NCBI GenBank assembly: GCA_019359695.1
Contig: JAHHGV010000058.1
Location: 1-45,788, forward strand
Origin: Brasilonema angustatum HA4187-MV1
Lineage (GTDB): Bacteria; Cyanobacteriota; Cyanobacteriia; Cyanobacteriales; Nostocaceae
Direction: 5' to 3'
Length of the DNA stretch: 45,788 nucleotides
Positions within the stretch are counted from its first letter, which is position 1, and each line of letters opens with the position of its first letter. Both the position numbers and the translations under genes were made by a program. This document shows, piece by piece, positions 1 through 9,885 of the stretch. Under the pieces are notes generated by a model. It saw nothing but the letters and a program-made list of their open reading frames with translations. It was not told where the DNA came from and searched no databases.

Positions 1-125
<125 letters not shown>

Positions 126-468
126 TGGTTAATGAGTTTATCAAGGCTCCGGAAAAAATTTTCCGAAATCTTTCCTAACTTGATATAGTTTCACTAAGTG
201 AAACTATTAATTTATTCTTAAAATCACAAGTCTCAGTGCTTTAGACTTTCAAACTATTCATTTTTTTTTGGTTCGGTGTGTTATCTGTTTTTAACACTTT
301 ATCTAATGTAGACCCTATTTTTTCCTCTGTCAAGGGGTTTATCAAACTTTTTCGTAATCTTTTTGCTAGTACAGCACAGCATAAATAAGCCAAGTAGAAT
401 ATGGGATTGATCATAGAGCGATTGCCCAAAGGGCAGACGCAATCATGCGTATCGCAGAACTTTTCGGT
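126..468 (-). promoter_or_regulatory. rRNA operon leader/promoter region
   Basis: About 340 bases lie between the channel gene and the 16S start, so the rrn promoter and leader must lie here or further upstream. A 23-base palindrome (11-base arms ATAGTTTCACT / AGTGAAACTAT around one base) sits at 185-207, and a GGAAAA/TTTTCC inverted pair at about 151-164. These could form leader structures for RNA processing or antitermination. I could not pin down a -35/-10 pair. A 62-codon frame on the minus strand (241-429) matches nothing I know and is treated as non-coding. Confidence 0.45.
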
Positions 469-1536
469 CTACTGACTTTTCCTGGGTCGTCGCAGTCTCT
501 TGGAACCGATGGGTCCTAAAACCTTGTTAAGAGTACGTAATTGTTCAGCTGTCCCCATAGCTATCAGAACATCTCCTGTTAGAAAAGCGGTTTCAGGAGT
601 CGGACCACCGATAAGTTCGCCATTGGTGCGGCGGATAGCAAGTAATAAAGCTCCGGTTTTGGCTCGCAAATTTGCTTGTCCTAAAGTCTGACCTACAAAA
701 GGACAGATCGCAGGGTCTAACAAAAATTCTTCCATATATAATTCTCTGTCTGTACCAGAGATAATGCCATCTACAAAGTCCATTACTTGGGGTCTAAGGG
801 CTGCAGCTGCCATGCGCTTGCCTCCAGTTATATAAGGAGAAACTACAGCATCTGCACCAGCACGTTGTAACTTTTGCAAAGCTTCCTCTGTACTGGCGCG
901 CGCGATCGCCCGAATTTTAGGATTAAGTGTTTTCGCTGACAAAACTACATATAGATTTTCTGCATCCGAAGGTAATGCTGCTACAATACAAACCGCTCGA
1001 TCAATACCAACTTTCCACAAAGTTTCATCCAGAGTTGCATCTCCTTGGTATACAATAAAACCCTTTTCTTGAGCTATTTGTACAGATTCTAGATGAGAAT
1101 CAATAATCACAAAAGAAACATTTTCTGCCTGAAATTCTATGGCAATTTGGCGACCAGTGCGGCTAAATCCACAGATGATATAATGCTGTGTTAAGGATTC
1201 CATCAAGCGCCTCTGTTGTCGTATTCTAATTCCTTGTTGAAAGTAACCTTGAATAACGGCTTCTGTGAATCTGTTGACAATATAACCAATACTAATAACA
1301 CCCATTAAAATCAAGGCGATGGTAAACAATCTGCCTCGTGCCCCTAGCGGTCGGGTTTCACCGTAACCAACAGTAGATAATGTGATGACGGTCATGTAAA
1401 CCGCATCTTCCCAAGCCCAATGCTCCACAAACTTGTACCACAAAGTGCCAATAAGAAAGACTCCAGCAAGAGCGATCACCCCTGCTTTTAACTCTTTCTG
1501 GATACTTTGGTATTTTTGTTCAAGTGTTGAATACAC
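469..1536 (-). CDS. Single-pore potassium channel with RCK (TrkA-N/TrkA-C) domain
   Basis: The 355-residue protein has a hydrophobic helix (about 19-36), a pore loop with the K+ selectivity filter TVGYGE (55-60) and a second helix (about 68-88), the 2-TM layout of prokaryotic K+ channels. A Rossmann RCK domain follows from about residue 117 (IICGFSRTGRQIA, the nucleotide-binding glycine turn). The C-terminal part (about 265-345) fits a TrkA-C regulatory domain. It should work as a tetramer in the cytoplasmic membrane, gated by a nucleotide or Ca2+; the ligand cannot be read from sequence. Translation probably starts at GTG. It is transcribed toward the rRNA gene. Confidence 0.92.
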   Translation of the reverse strand: MYSTLEQKYQSIQKELKAGVIALAGVFLIGTLWYKFVEHWAWEDAVYMTVITLSTVGYGETRPLGARGRLFTIALILMGVISIGYIVNRFTEAVIQGYFQQGIRIRQQRRLMESLTQHYIICGFSRTGRQIAIEFQAENVSFVIIDSHLESVQIAQEKGFIVYQGDATLDETLWKVGIDRAVCIVAALPSDAENLYVVLSAKTLNPKIRAIARASTEEALQKLQRAGADAVVSPYITGGKRMAAAALRPQVMDFVDGIISGTDRELYMEEFLLDPAICPFVGQTLGQANLRAKTGALLLAIRRTNGELIGGPTPETAFLTGDVLIAMGTAEQLRTLNKVLGPIGSKRLRRPRKSQ

Positions 1537-1669
1537 GGTTTTTTTCCATCGCCACTCGTTTGAGAATATCTGAGTGCTAGCTTAATATGAGGTTTGTAAG
1601 AAGATTTTTTTCAAGATTCTCATAGAAACTAGTATCCAACGGTAGGATAAAAAATTTCAGGAGTAGGTA

Positions 1670-2935
1670 GTGAGCATACAAACTCTGATTTCACAAGCGA
1701 CGACTCCGTCTAGCCCCTTTGATACAAATAGCTTCAATCAAGTTGTCATGTCCACCTATGCGCGGTTTCCCATAGCCCTAGAACGGGGTGCTGGATGCCG
1801 TGTTTGGGATACACAGGGGCGAGAATATCTCGACTTTGTAGCAGGTATTGCCACTTGTGCCTTGGGACATGCCCACCCTGCATTAATTGAAGCTGTCACA
1901 CAACAAATACAAAAACTACACCACGTTTCTAATTTGTACTACATTCCTGAGCAAGGAGAATTAGCAAAGTGGATAGTCCAGCACTCCTGTGCTGATCGCG
2001 TATTTTTCTGCAACTCGGGGGCAGAAGCCAATGAAGCTGCGATTAAACTGGCTCGGAAATACGCCCATACAGTGCAACAAATTGAAAAACCAATCATTTT
2101 GACCGCACATGACAGTTTTCACGGAAGAACTTTGGCAACAATTACCGCCACAGGTCAACCGAAGTATCAAAAGAACTTTGAACCTTTAATGCCCTGTTTC
2201 CACTATGTACCTTACAATGACATAGAAGCAGTGGAAGTAGCGATTAGCGAACTCGATGAAGGTGATTATCGCGTAGCGGCAATTTTGATAGAACCATTGC
2301 AGGGAGAAGGTGGTGTACGACCAGGAGATATTGCCTACTTCCAAAAGCTGCGGCAGATTTGTGATGAAACTGGTGTTTTGCTGATTTTTGATGAAGTCCA
2401 AGTCGGCATGGGGCGCAGCGGCAAACTATGGGGTTACGAGTGTCTTGGTGTTGAGCCAGATATCTTCACGAGTGCTAAAGCCTTGGGCGGTGGTATCCCT
2501 ATCGGGGCAATGATGTCCAAATCATTCTGCGATGTTTTTCAACCAGGAGAACATGCGAGTACCTTTGGCGGAAATCCTTTTGTGTGTGGAGTTGCCCTGA
2601 CAGTCTGTCAAACTTTAGAACAGGAGAATATTTTACAAAACGTAGAGGATCGGGGTGAACAACTGCGAAGTGGCTTGCAGGCGATCGCAGCAAAATACCC
2701 CAGTCACATCACCGAAGTACGCGGTTGGGGTTTGATCAACGGTATGGTATTAAATCCACAAACTGCGCTAACAGCAGCGGAGGTTGTGAAAGCTGGGATC
2801 GACGAGGGCTTATTGCTTGTTCCCGCAGGTCCTAAAGTCATTCGGTTTGTGCCACCGTTGATTGTGACAGAAAAAGAAGTCGAGGAAGCATTGCAAGCTG
2901 TTGACAGGGCGATGGCGAGTGTCACAAAAGAATGA
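1670..2935 (+). CDS. argD: Acetylornithine aminotransferase
   Basis: Class III PLP-dependent aminotransferase of 421 residues, the normal length. It converts N-acetylglutamate semialdehyde to N-acetylornithine in arginine synthesis in the cytoplasm. Visible landmarks are the cofactor-phosphate region CNSGAEANEAAIKLAR (114-129), the FDEVQVGMGR segment with the PLP-ring Asp (240-249), and the Schiff-base lysine in TSAKALGGGIPIGA (Lys270). The start is GTG with an AGGAG ribosome site 6-7 bases upstream. Related ornithine or GABA aminotransferases share these motifs, but the overall sequence fits ArgD best. It stands alone, divergent from the channel gene. Confidence 0.95.
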   Translation: MSIQTLISQATTPSSPFDTNSFNQVVMSTYARFPIALERGAGCRVWDTQGREYLDFVAGIATCALGHAHPALIEAVTQQIQKLHHVSNLYYIPEQGELAKWIVQHSCADRVFFCNSGAEANEAAIKLARKYAHTVQQIEKPIILTAHDSFHGRTLATITATGQPKYQKNFEPLMPCFHYVPYNDIEAVEVAISELDEGDYRVAAILIEPLQGEGGVRPGDIAYFQKLRQICDETGVLLIFDEVQVGMGRSGKLWGYECLGVEPDIFTSAKALGGGIPIGAMMSKSFCDVFQPGEHASTFGGNPFVCGVALTVCQTLEQENILQNVEDRGEQLRSGLQAIAAKYPSHITEVRGWGLINGMVLNPQTALTAAEVVKAGIDEGLLLVPAGPKVIRFVPPLIVTEKEVEEALQAVDRAMASVTKE

Positions 2936-3182
2936 ACAAGGAAGATGGTGGCACTAATGAAGTTAGTAACCTTCAACACTGACAGAAAATCTGTCATCAA
3001 TAGATACACGTTTATAAACCTAGCGTTTGGACGCTTGTTACTTTCAGCTTCGAGTAAGAGTTGAGCCACGTGATTGAAAAAAGTCATACGTGGTTCTTTG
3101 GGAAGAGAGATACGCTGACGTATACTCTCTAACCCAACTAATCATGAGTGGTGAATCACATGCTTAAGTTAACTCAACCAAG

Positions 3183-4073
3183 CTAAATTGCAATTCTGGC
3201 AACGTCAAAATCTTTTATCCTAGTGATAACTCCAGTGCTTTTATTGATGGTATGCAGGTATTTTGGTGACTCATATCTTCGAGCACCTAAGGCGAACAAT
3301 TCGCTTGATGAAGAGCAAACCAAGCCACTGAAGCCACTATTCCAAGGTTGAGCGTTAAAGGTTAGTGGGGTTGTTTCGTTTTTGCTATTTATCTGTAACA
3401 AACTTGTTGTGCCTTGGCGATCAACACTAATTCCATAAAGATTTCCATCTGGACATTCAGCGACAGTAGTAACCCGCACATTTCCAGACAGTTTCTCCTC
3501 ATCTGCAATTTGGCCTGTTTGAGAGTTAATACTCACTATACTCATGGGGGGTGTACCATTCCTTTTGCCGACTAAAGCACCCAGAGAGCCGTTTTTACGG
3601 GTGAACAAGTCAATAATCGTCTCTTGCTTTTTGAGTCCTGAAATTGTTACAGTTTTTGGAGAAGCACCCAAAACAAGAAGGCGAGTCGGTTGATCGGCTC
3701 TGTTGTCTGTAGTACTAGTAGTAGCTACTACCTGTGTGCCATCTTTTAAAACAGCGAAACCAGTTATTTGCTCACCGAACTCCAGAATAGGTGCGCTTGT
3801 GAGTATAGGACCACGGTTTAAAGACCGGACAACAAGAGGTTGGTTAGTGAATGCAGCAATGACTTTGCTAGTAGTTTGCTCAAGAATATTTTCGGTACTA
3901 TCTATTTCAGGAATTGCTAACTCATCAGTGCTGGTAGAACCAAGAATCAAACCTAAGATGTCTGAACTAGGCGTTTGTGCGAAAGTTTTATTTACAAAGG
4001 TTCCTACGGTAGCCACTACAGTAGTGGCGATCGCGACTTGACCAAACTGTCTGCGTGTTAACTTCAGGTTCAT
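3183..4073 (-). CDS. Tat-signal exported protein of unknown function
   Basis: The 296-residue protein starts with a twin-arginine signal (LTRRQFGQVAIAT, then a hydrophobic stretch and an AQT cleavage-like site near residue 33), so it should be exported folded. The mature part is rich in beta-type repeats with paired phrases such as GNLYGISVDRQG and SELFALGARRYE, which suggests a short beta-propeller-like fold; I do not recognise the family. The gene lies 128 bases downstream of the copper-oxidase-like gene on the same strand, so co-transcription is possible. No cofactor motif is visible. Confidence 0.75.
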   Translation of the reverse strand: MNLKLTRRQFGQVAIATTVVATVGTFVNKTFAQTPSSDILGLILGSTSTDELAIPEIDSTENILEQTTSKVIAAFTNQPLVVRSLNRGPILTSAPILEFGEQITGFAVLKDGTQVVATTSTTDNRADQPTRLLVLGASPKTVTISGLKKQETIIDLFTRKNGSLGALVGKRNGTPPMSIVSINSQTGQIADEEKLSGNVRVTTVAECPDGNLYGISVDRQGTTSLLQINSKNETTPLTFNAQPWNSGFSGLVCSSSSELFALGARRYESPKYLHTINKSTGVITRIKDFDVARIAI

Positions 4074-4201
4074 ATTTGATGCTTACAATAATTGCGTCTG
4101 AGTTATCAAGTCAGGAAAGACAGTAAATTGTGCCCTGACTAATTATTAATTTCGGACTTAGGCTTTTGCCTGTTTACCATTTGCTATGAGCTGTGAGCCA
4201 A

Positions 4202-5614
4202 CTATGTTAATTGAATCCAGCGTGCCACTGATGGAACGTTATTGTTATTAGTAATAAACATCATGTAGTAACCAGGTGGTGCCACGTTGCGGTTACTTGT
4301 TATCGTAACGGTGAGAAAAGCGCTAGTTCTAGAGTTAATTGGTAAGTCTACTAGCCGTTGTTCGGTATCTAAACCATGAGTTGTCGCCATTGGTCTAATT
4401 AGATGAACCCATTTGATGCTTGCAGCTTGGGATGTCTGGATCGTGATTCTTCCACCGTATCCCACTAATTGGGGAGCGCTTTGAATCGTGGGTCGTGTCT
4501 GTGACATGTAAGCTGGACTATAAATTTCTATTCGCGATTCATAAGAACCACGCTCAGGATTTCCCCCAGCTGTCACAACTCTCCCATCTGGCAGAAGCAG
4601 CGCCACAGAATGATAGACACGACCGTTAACACTTGGTGTCTCTACCGCTGTCCAGGTATTCGTTGCTGGATTGTAAATCTCTGCTGGCAGGGTTGATTGT
4701 CCTACATCCTCGTTCATTCTGCTGCCATTACACACAAACACCGTGCGATCAGGCAACAATACTGCATTGTGGTGCATTCTAGCGTTGATCAAAGAGGGTG
4801 CTGTCGTATAAGTGGGGTTACTAGGATTGAGATTGATAATATTGACACGATTAGTTGCCACGCCACTATCATTGCCTCCACCGATAATCATCACCTTTTG
4901 ATCTTGAGCTGGTGGTAGCAATACACTGGCACTTTGGTTGCCGTAATCTGATTGTTGTAAGCCAGACACTGACTGCTCTGTAATGGCTTGGTTGTACCTA
5001 CTAGGAAGGGTGAGAATTTTTGGGGAGACACCATTGTTGCCTCCTAGTTGAGCACCGGAATAGAAAAGTTTCCCACTACTAAGCAGGAAAAGGTGCGCGT
5101 AGAGCGCGAAAGAACTAGTTGGTTGTGAAAAAATAGTCCAACTACTACCGCTAAAAATTTCTGGGTTTTTGTCGAGGTTGCCATTTACATCAAGACCTGA
5201 GATCGCAAAGATCCTACCGCTACCTAAAGTTAATACGGTAGGATACCAGCGACCTCTATTCATTGATGCGACTCGTGTCCATGCTTGGGTTCTGGGATCA
5301 AACGTAAAAGTAGCGGTCTCTCCAAAAAAGGGATCGTACTGTATAGTACCGCCTGCAACGAGCAACTTACCGTTGGATAGGAACGACTGAGCAGCACAGA
5401 AAACGTCAATGGGGTTTCCAGCATTATCTAGAGGGATGTTTGGACGTAAGAAGGTACCGTTATTCACATCCCACAAAGCTGCACCTTGAGCAGAATTTGC
5501 TACGTTGTTCGGATCATTACCCGAACCTGCAAAAAACAAGACTTTACCCGTGTTCAGTAAAGCGGCATGAACCGGATTAATTGGACAGTTATACGATAAA
5601 ACTTGCCAGGGCAT
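4202..5614 (-). CDS. Galactose oxidase/glyoxal oxidase-like kelch protein with DUF1929 domain
   Basis: The 470-residue protein has kelch-type repeats (GKVLFFAGSG, GKLLVAGG, GRIFAISG, GRVVTAGG) forming a beta-propeller, then a C-terminal early-set domain. The residues that build the radical-copper site of galactose oxidase all have counterparts in the right order and spacing: Cys73 (VFCAAQ) and Tyr124 (RWYPT) for the Cys-Tyr cofactor, Tyr334-His335 (GRVYHS) and His413 (ATTHGLDTEQR). It is therefore probably a catalytically competent oxidase making H2O2 from an alcohol or aldehyde; the substrate is unknown. No signal peptide is seen, which is odd for this usually secreted family. Confidence 0.88.
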   Translation of the reverse strand: MPWQVLSYNCPINPVHAALLNTGKVLFFAGSGNDPNNVANSAQGAALWDVNNGTFLRPNIPLDNAGNPIDVFCAAQSFLSNGKLLVAGGTIQYDPFFGETATFTFDPRTQAWTRVASMNRGRWYPTVLTLGSGRIFAISGLDVNGNLDKNPEIFSGSSWTIFSQPTSSFALYAHLFLLSSGKLFYSGAQLGGNNGVSPKILTLPSRYNQAITEQSVSGLQQSDYGNQSASVLLPPAQDQKVMIIGGGNDSGVATNRVNIINLNPSNPTYTTAPSLINARMHHNAVLLPDRTVFVCNGSRMNEDVGQSTLPAEIYNPATNTWTAVETPSVNGRVYHSVALLLPDGRVVTAGGNPERGSYESRIEIYSPAYMSQTRPTIQSAPQLVGYGGRITIQTSQAASIKWVHLIRPMATTHGLDTEQRLVDLPINSRTSAFLTVTITSNRNVAPPGYYMMFITNNNNVPSVARWIQLT

Positions 5615-6297
5615 TGTAGTGAGTTTTTCCGCTAGAAAAAAAGGACAAGTAGGTAAACAGTTATTAACTCGATTTCAACTTATTGCATATAGCAATAGGC
5701 AGCATTAAGCGTCAAAGTTGTTATAAAATCTTGCAACTTTGAGATTGTCTAGCAACACAACTTACTAGACAATTAGGAAGAGTATTATTACCCCGATAAC
5801 GTAAATATTTTTATCGTCAGAATTTTTAAAACTGACTTGTTGCAACAGTCTGAACTTTTATTTTAAAAATAAACTAATCTCAAACATGGCTGGCTCCAAA
5901 GAATAGGACAAGCAAATTTGAAATTAGAAACTGTGGAGCGGAAGTACTACGTCTTCCCCGTACTCTTTGAGTATTGCACCCTTTAACGTTGCATTTTGCA
6001 CTCCGCACTATTTGACTTTTGCAAGTTTTCATGCAGTATTCCAGACTCTTCCACACTGGACTTTTTCACTTTGCACTCCACATTACTGAAGATTTTCTAT
6101 CAAAGTGTATCAATTAATCATTAAAATTTACTTCTACCAAATTGTATAGCTGAATTAACAATATTTAATTTAATCTTCGGTAACTTAAATTTGAAACAAG
6201 AAATGAAGTTGTAAGTTGTTAATAAGTCAAGAGTCAATAAAGAGAATTTAAGTTTCTTTCATCTAAAATTTAATTTCGGTGAAAAGTATTCATTTTA
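5615..6297. other. Intergenic region without recognisable gene
   Basis: About 680 AT-rich bases separate the copper-oxidase gene from the FUSC-like gene. No reading frame of convincing length or similarity is present. A short diverged motif resembling TTTGCACTCC occurs near 5995 and 6070. No terminator or strong promoter could be assigned. Confidence 0.5.
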
Positions 6298-7434
6298 TTA
6301 GGAATTAGTTAATGTGTCCGTCATTCTTTGCAGCTTTCTACCGACTTCTTCCATCGTGTACAAAAAGGTGAAAAAGCGCAGTAGCTCATTGATGGGATAA
6401 TCTGTGTGTCGAATACCTTGCAAGTGATTCAATTGCGCTGATGCATTGGTGAGCGCAACTTCCATCTTTGGTAAAGATAGATGAGATTGATGCGACTTAA
6501 CAGCGTGTGCCAAGGCGAACATGGCACTTCTGGTTTCTTGTGCCAGTTGGGTTAGTTGAGGTGAAAGCATATGCCAAAATGTGTCTTGCTCTCGGGCAAG
6601 TATAGTATGTTCCATTGTCAGGATATGCTCCCAAATCCTTCGGACTAAAAATTCCCAAGCTTCATTAACTTGCTTCTGTGGCGGTTCGCGTGTTTGTCCC
6701 TGTCTGACTTCTTTCCATAGCTGGCGTCCTTTCTGTAATGAACTAATAATATTGACTTTTATCTCATCCGCTTTGGAACGCTGATAATTTCCTGTTAATG
6801 CACCGTCCACAACCAATCCGTAAAATTCCTCCAAAGCCACCAACGTTTGTGACAGACAACCCCTCAGTTCTATTCCCGCAGAAGCAGGAAAGATCAAATT
6901 ATTTACCAACAGTGCAACAAAAATCCCCAACAGAGTTTCTAGAAACCTGCCCCAAGCGTAGAGCCAGGGAGACTGGTTATGACTCAATATAACAATTGCC
7001 GATAAATATCCCGCCAACTTCGCCGTCTCATTGAATTTCCAGTAGTTAGCCAGAAGTATAGTCAGGAATACACTGATTCCCAATGACCAAGGATTGCTAC
7101 CTAGCGTAATAGCAAAGATGGCTCCACCAATGGCACCAATCGCTGTTCCTATTAACCGCTGAATTCCCAATGTCAAAGTACTACCATGCGTTGATGACAT
7201 CACAATAATTGCAGCGATGACTGCATAAAAGGGATACTCCCATCGCAAGCACTGAGCAATGACCAAAGAGATCACAGATGCTATTGCCATTTTCAGTGCC
7301 ATTTTGGCTAGTATCCCATCGGGAGAACAAGCCCAATTGTTTAATACTGTGATGATTTGTCCAGGCGATTTATGTTGACTTGTACTTTGGTTATCTGGAG
7401 GAGGAAAGGTCTTATGGGGTTTTACCATATTCAT
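6298..7434 (-). CDS. FUSC-family (aromatic acid exporter-like) membrane protein
   Basis: The 378-residue protein has an N-terminal block of about six hydrophobic segments (residues about 45-190), then a soluble helical C-terminal half. This is the layout of the FUSC/ArAE family (fusaric acid resistance, aromatic acid efflux, YccS-like). The phrase IQRLIGTAIGAIGG fits the conserved RxxGTxxG motif of the family. Most members are about twice as long with a duplicated membrane block; this one has a single block, as in many cyanobacterial forms. The substrate is unknown. It lies 25 bases downstream of tsaB on the same strand and may be co-transcribed. Confidence 0.83.
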   Translation of the reverse strand: MNMVKPHKTFPPPDNQSTSQHKSPGQIITVLNNWACSPDGILAKMALKMAIASVISLVIAQCLRWEYPFYAVIAAIIVMSSTHGSTLTLGIQRLIGTAIGAIGGAIFAITLGSNPWSLGISVFLTILLANYWKFNETAKLAGYLSAIVILSHNQSPWLYAWGRFLETLLGIFVALLVNNLIFPASAGIELRGCLSQTLVALEEFYGLVVDGALTGNYQRSKADEIKVNIISSLQKGRQLWKEVRQGQTREPPQKQVNEAWEFLVRRIWEHILTMEHTILAREQDTFWHMLSPQLTQLAQETRSAMFALAHAVKSHQSHLSLPKMEVALTNASAQLNHLQGIRHTDYPINELLRFFTFLYTMEEVGRKLQRMTDTLTNS

Positions 7435-7459
7435 GAAGGGCGAAGTGGTTGCTGGTTTT

Positions 7460-8149
7460 CTACATTTCCACAGGATGCTGACCGTAAAATGGTAATGCTT
7501 CTGACCAATTAGGACATTTCCCTTGTTGCCAATCTAAATATGCGAGTTGCAATACACTTGTGACTGTCGCTGCTAATCCAGATTCTGCTTTAATAAGTTG
7601 ATAAGTGGTATTCCAGGTAGCTAATTTTTCTTGCCAGACTTCAGGTGTCATCACGGTATCTGGCAACAAGCTGGTAAGTCCAGAAATATTTGGTGTCGAT
7701 TGATAAATAGCACCGAAAACTTGACCGCGTTGAGCAGGCATTTCCACAGCGATGTCGCTTTGGGATCTTACTGCTGGTTTGGTTTCCGTTGACACAGAAC
7801 TGAAGTGAAAAACTTGTGAATAAGCTACAGCTGCCAAAGTAGAAATAGCAAAGACAGGAAGACCTAACTGTTGCCCCAAAGTACGGGCAGTGACAACCCC
7901 AATACGAGTGCCAGTAAAACCTCCTGGCCCTTTTGCAACGGCAATAAATGCCAAGTTTCCCCAAATCTGGGGCTGGATAAACTCAATTAAATATTGATGC
8001 AAATGACTAGATAATTCACGATCTAAATACCAAACTTGAGAACGTGTGTCTCCTGCAAAGTTACTTATTGCCAAACCTAGTTCACGAGTTGTGGTGTGGA
8101 GTGCCAGTCCGTATTCTGTTGGTTCAAGATGTTCTAATTCAGTGGTCAA
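7460..8149 (-). CDS. tsaB: tRNA threonylcarbamoyladenosine (t6A) synthesis protein TsaB
   Basis: The 229-residue protein belongs to the ASKHA fold. The N-terminal LALHTTTRELGLAI segment and the AVAKGPGGFTGTRIG motif are diagnostic of TsaB, the non-catalytic partner of TsaD in making t6A37 on ANN-decoding tRNAs. The start here is TTG; an internal start is possible because the first dozen residues are not conserved. TsaE, the ATPase that works with the same complex, is also in this window (13416-13883), although not in the same operon. Confidence 0.93.
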   Translation of the reverse strand: MTTELEHLEPTEYGLALHTTTRELGLAISNFAGDTRSQVWYLDRELSSHLHQYLIEFIQPQIWGNLAFIAVAKGPGGFTGTRIGVVTARTLGQQLGLPVFAISTLAAVAYSQVFHFSSVSTETKPAVRSQSDIAVEMPAQRGQVFGAIYQSTPNISGLTSLLPDTVMTPEVWQEKLATWNTTYQLIKAESGLAATVTSVLQLAYLDWQQGKCPNWSEALPFYGQHPVEM

Positions 8150-8250
8150 AGCTTGTTCAAATAATGGTTAAAAATATAATTACACACACAGATACGACTA
8201 CCACAAAAAATAGCAGTAGCCGCGTTAAACACACACAACAGAATCTATAA

Positions 8251-8499
8251 TCAGGTTGGCACTAACTCACCAGGACGCAACTTCGACCACTTACCCATTT
8301 CCCGCTTAAAACTGAGACAGCCTACAACATCCCATTCCATTTCAATCACATCTTCCTGTGTACGGATATTGACATTGATGGAAGGTTCGTTCGGCTCAAA
8401 ATTTGGCGTTTCGGTCAAGTGCGGTTGTTGGTGCTGCGTTTCTACCGCATGGTAGGTGAGACAGCGGTCTACATAGTGGCAATTTACACAAACACACAT
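8251..8499 (-). CDS. ycf34: Ycf34 family protein
   Basis: This 82-residue protein begins MCVCVNCHYVDRC, the conserved N-terminal cysteine cluster of Ycf34, and ends with the conserved MEWDVVGCLSFKREMGKW block. The family occurs in cyanobacteria and red-lineage plastids. The Synechocystis homologue has been linked to iron-sulfur cluster binding and photosynthetic electron transport. Four cysteines in all (2, 4, 7, 13) plus one in VVGC could hold a cluster. It lies about 100 bases upstream of tsaB on the same strand. Confidence 0.93.
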   Translation of the reverse strand: MCVCVNCHYVDRCLTYHAVETQHQQPHLTETPNFEPNEPSINVNIRTQEDVIEMEWDVVGCLSFKREMGKWSKLRPGELVPT

Positions 8500-8585
8500 A
8501 ATTGAACCAACTCCGGGGACCTTTATTGATAATCTAGCTTAAGCACCATTGTTATTCACTAGTCGCTGGGTTTATTTTTATTACG

Positions 8586-9833
8586 ATGAACGGTTCAGTT
8601 CCTTCTCTGCTGTCACCAGAAAATTGGCCATTTAGTTTGGAATTCTTGCCACAAGCAGCTTACATTGTAGGTGGTGCTGTACGAGATGCTATTTTGGGAA
8701 GGAATCGCGAATATCTGGATCTAGATTTTGTTGTTCCATCTGACGCTGTAAAAGTAGCTCGCAAAATAGCGACACACTACAAAGCAGGCTTTGTTTTATT
8801 AGATCCACAAAGACAAATTGCTCGTGTTGTGTTTCCCAACGCCACAGCGGATTTTGCTCAACAGGAAGGCGATCGCCTAGAAACAGACTTGCACAGGCGA
8901 GATTTCACAGTAAATGCGATCGCATATAATCCTCACACTCAAGAAATCATTGATCCCCTACAAGGTTATGTAGATTTGCAACAGGGTCTTTTGCGAATGA
9001 TATCACCTGCTAATTTAGTAGACGATCCATTACGATTAATGCGGGCATATCGGCAAGCAGCACAACTTGGTTTTACGATTGAGCCAAATACCCAAGCTGA
9101 AATTCGTTCTTTAGCATCACACATAACAAAAGTTGCCTCGGAAAGAGTGCGGGCAGAATTAAGCTATATGCTAGTTGACGCTCAAGGAACTCCTTGGATT
9201 GCAAAAGGATGGGAAGATGGTTTACTTGCGCCTTTCTTTAAACACGCGACAAAAGAAAGTGTAAGTTTATTAGCAGTGCTTGATAAAGTTGCTTATCAAC
9301 TTGCTCAAATGTGGCAGCAATTTGGGGTAGAACTTGCCGAATACGTACGCGAAACAGTCAAAACCACTTGGTTGGGTGTTGCAAAACTTGCAACTCTAGT
9401 CAACTCAGAACCCAAAATAGCAGAAATAGAGTTGATGGAATTAACTTATAGCCGTGCTGAAATAAAAGCGGTAAGCACCGCTTTAACGGTGTTACCGCAA
9501 TTACAAAAGCCTCTAATGTCTTTACGAGAACAATTTTTTTTCTTCCAAGAAGCGGGATTAGTTTTCCCTGCCAGTGTTGTTTTAGCACTAGCAAATGGAA
9601 CATCGTTAGAGGCGCTTACACAATTAATCACCCGCTATCTTAACCCTGATGATCTGGTCGCTTATCCCATACCACTATTGAGCGGTAGACATATTATGTT
9701 AGCACTGAATATTCCAGCTTCGCCACTGGTTGGCAAACTTCTTACTGAAATTGCAGTAGCGCAGATTGAGGGCAAGATTTTCACACCAGAACAAGCCATA
9801 GAATTTGCAGCTGGGTTGTTAGATAATAATTGA
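8586..9833 (+). CDS. CCA tRNA nucleotidyltransferase / poly(A) polymerase family protein
   Basis: Class II nucleotidyltransferase of 415 residues. The head domain has the GGAVRD turn (29-34), the catalytic DLD pair (45-47) and the RRDFTVNAI motif, followed by the DPLRLMRAYRQAAQLGF neck motif. It adds nucleotides to tRNA 3' ends. In some bacteria, including some cyanobacteria, CC-adding and A-adding activities are split between two such proteins, so whether this one adds the full CCA cannot be decided here. It is divergent from ycf34. Confidence 0.9.
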   Translation: MNGSVPSLLSPENWPFSLEFLPQAAYIVGGAVRDAILGRNREYLDLDFVVPSDAVKVARKIATHYKAGFVLLDPQRQIARVVFPNATADFAQQEGDRLETDLHRRDFTVNAIAYNPHTQEIIDPLQGYVDLQQGLLRMISPANLVDDPLRLMRAYRQAAQLGFTIEPNTQAEIRSLASHITKVASERVRAELSYMLVDAQGTPWIAKGWEDGLLAPFFKHATKESVSLLAVLDKVAYQLAQMWQQFGVELAEYVRETVKTTWLGVAKLATLVNSEPKIAEIELMELTYSRAEIKAVSTALTVLPQLQKPLMSLREQFFFFQEAGLVFPASVVLALANGTSLEALTQLITRYLNPDDLVAYPIPLLSGRHIMLALNIPASPLVGKLLTEIAVAQIEGKIFTPEQAIEFAAGLLDNN

Positions 9834-9885
9834 GATTCCCTTAGAAAAAAAGAGTTCTAAAGTATTTTATCAAAATTTTCTGTAA

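Noticed and set aside
241-429. 62-codon minus-strand frame upstream of 16S
   Set aside because: No similarity recognised, lies in the rRNA leader, and its composition looks non-coding.
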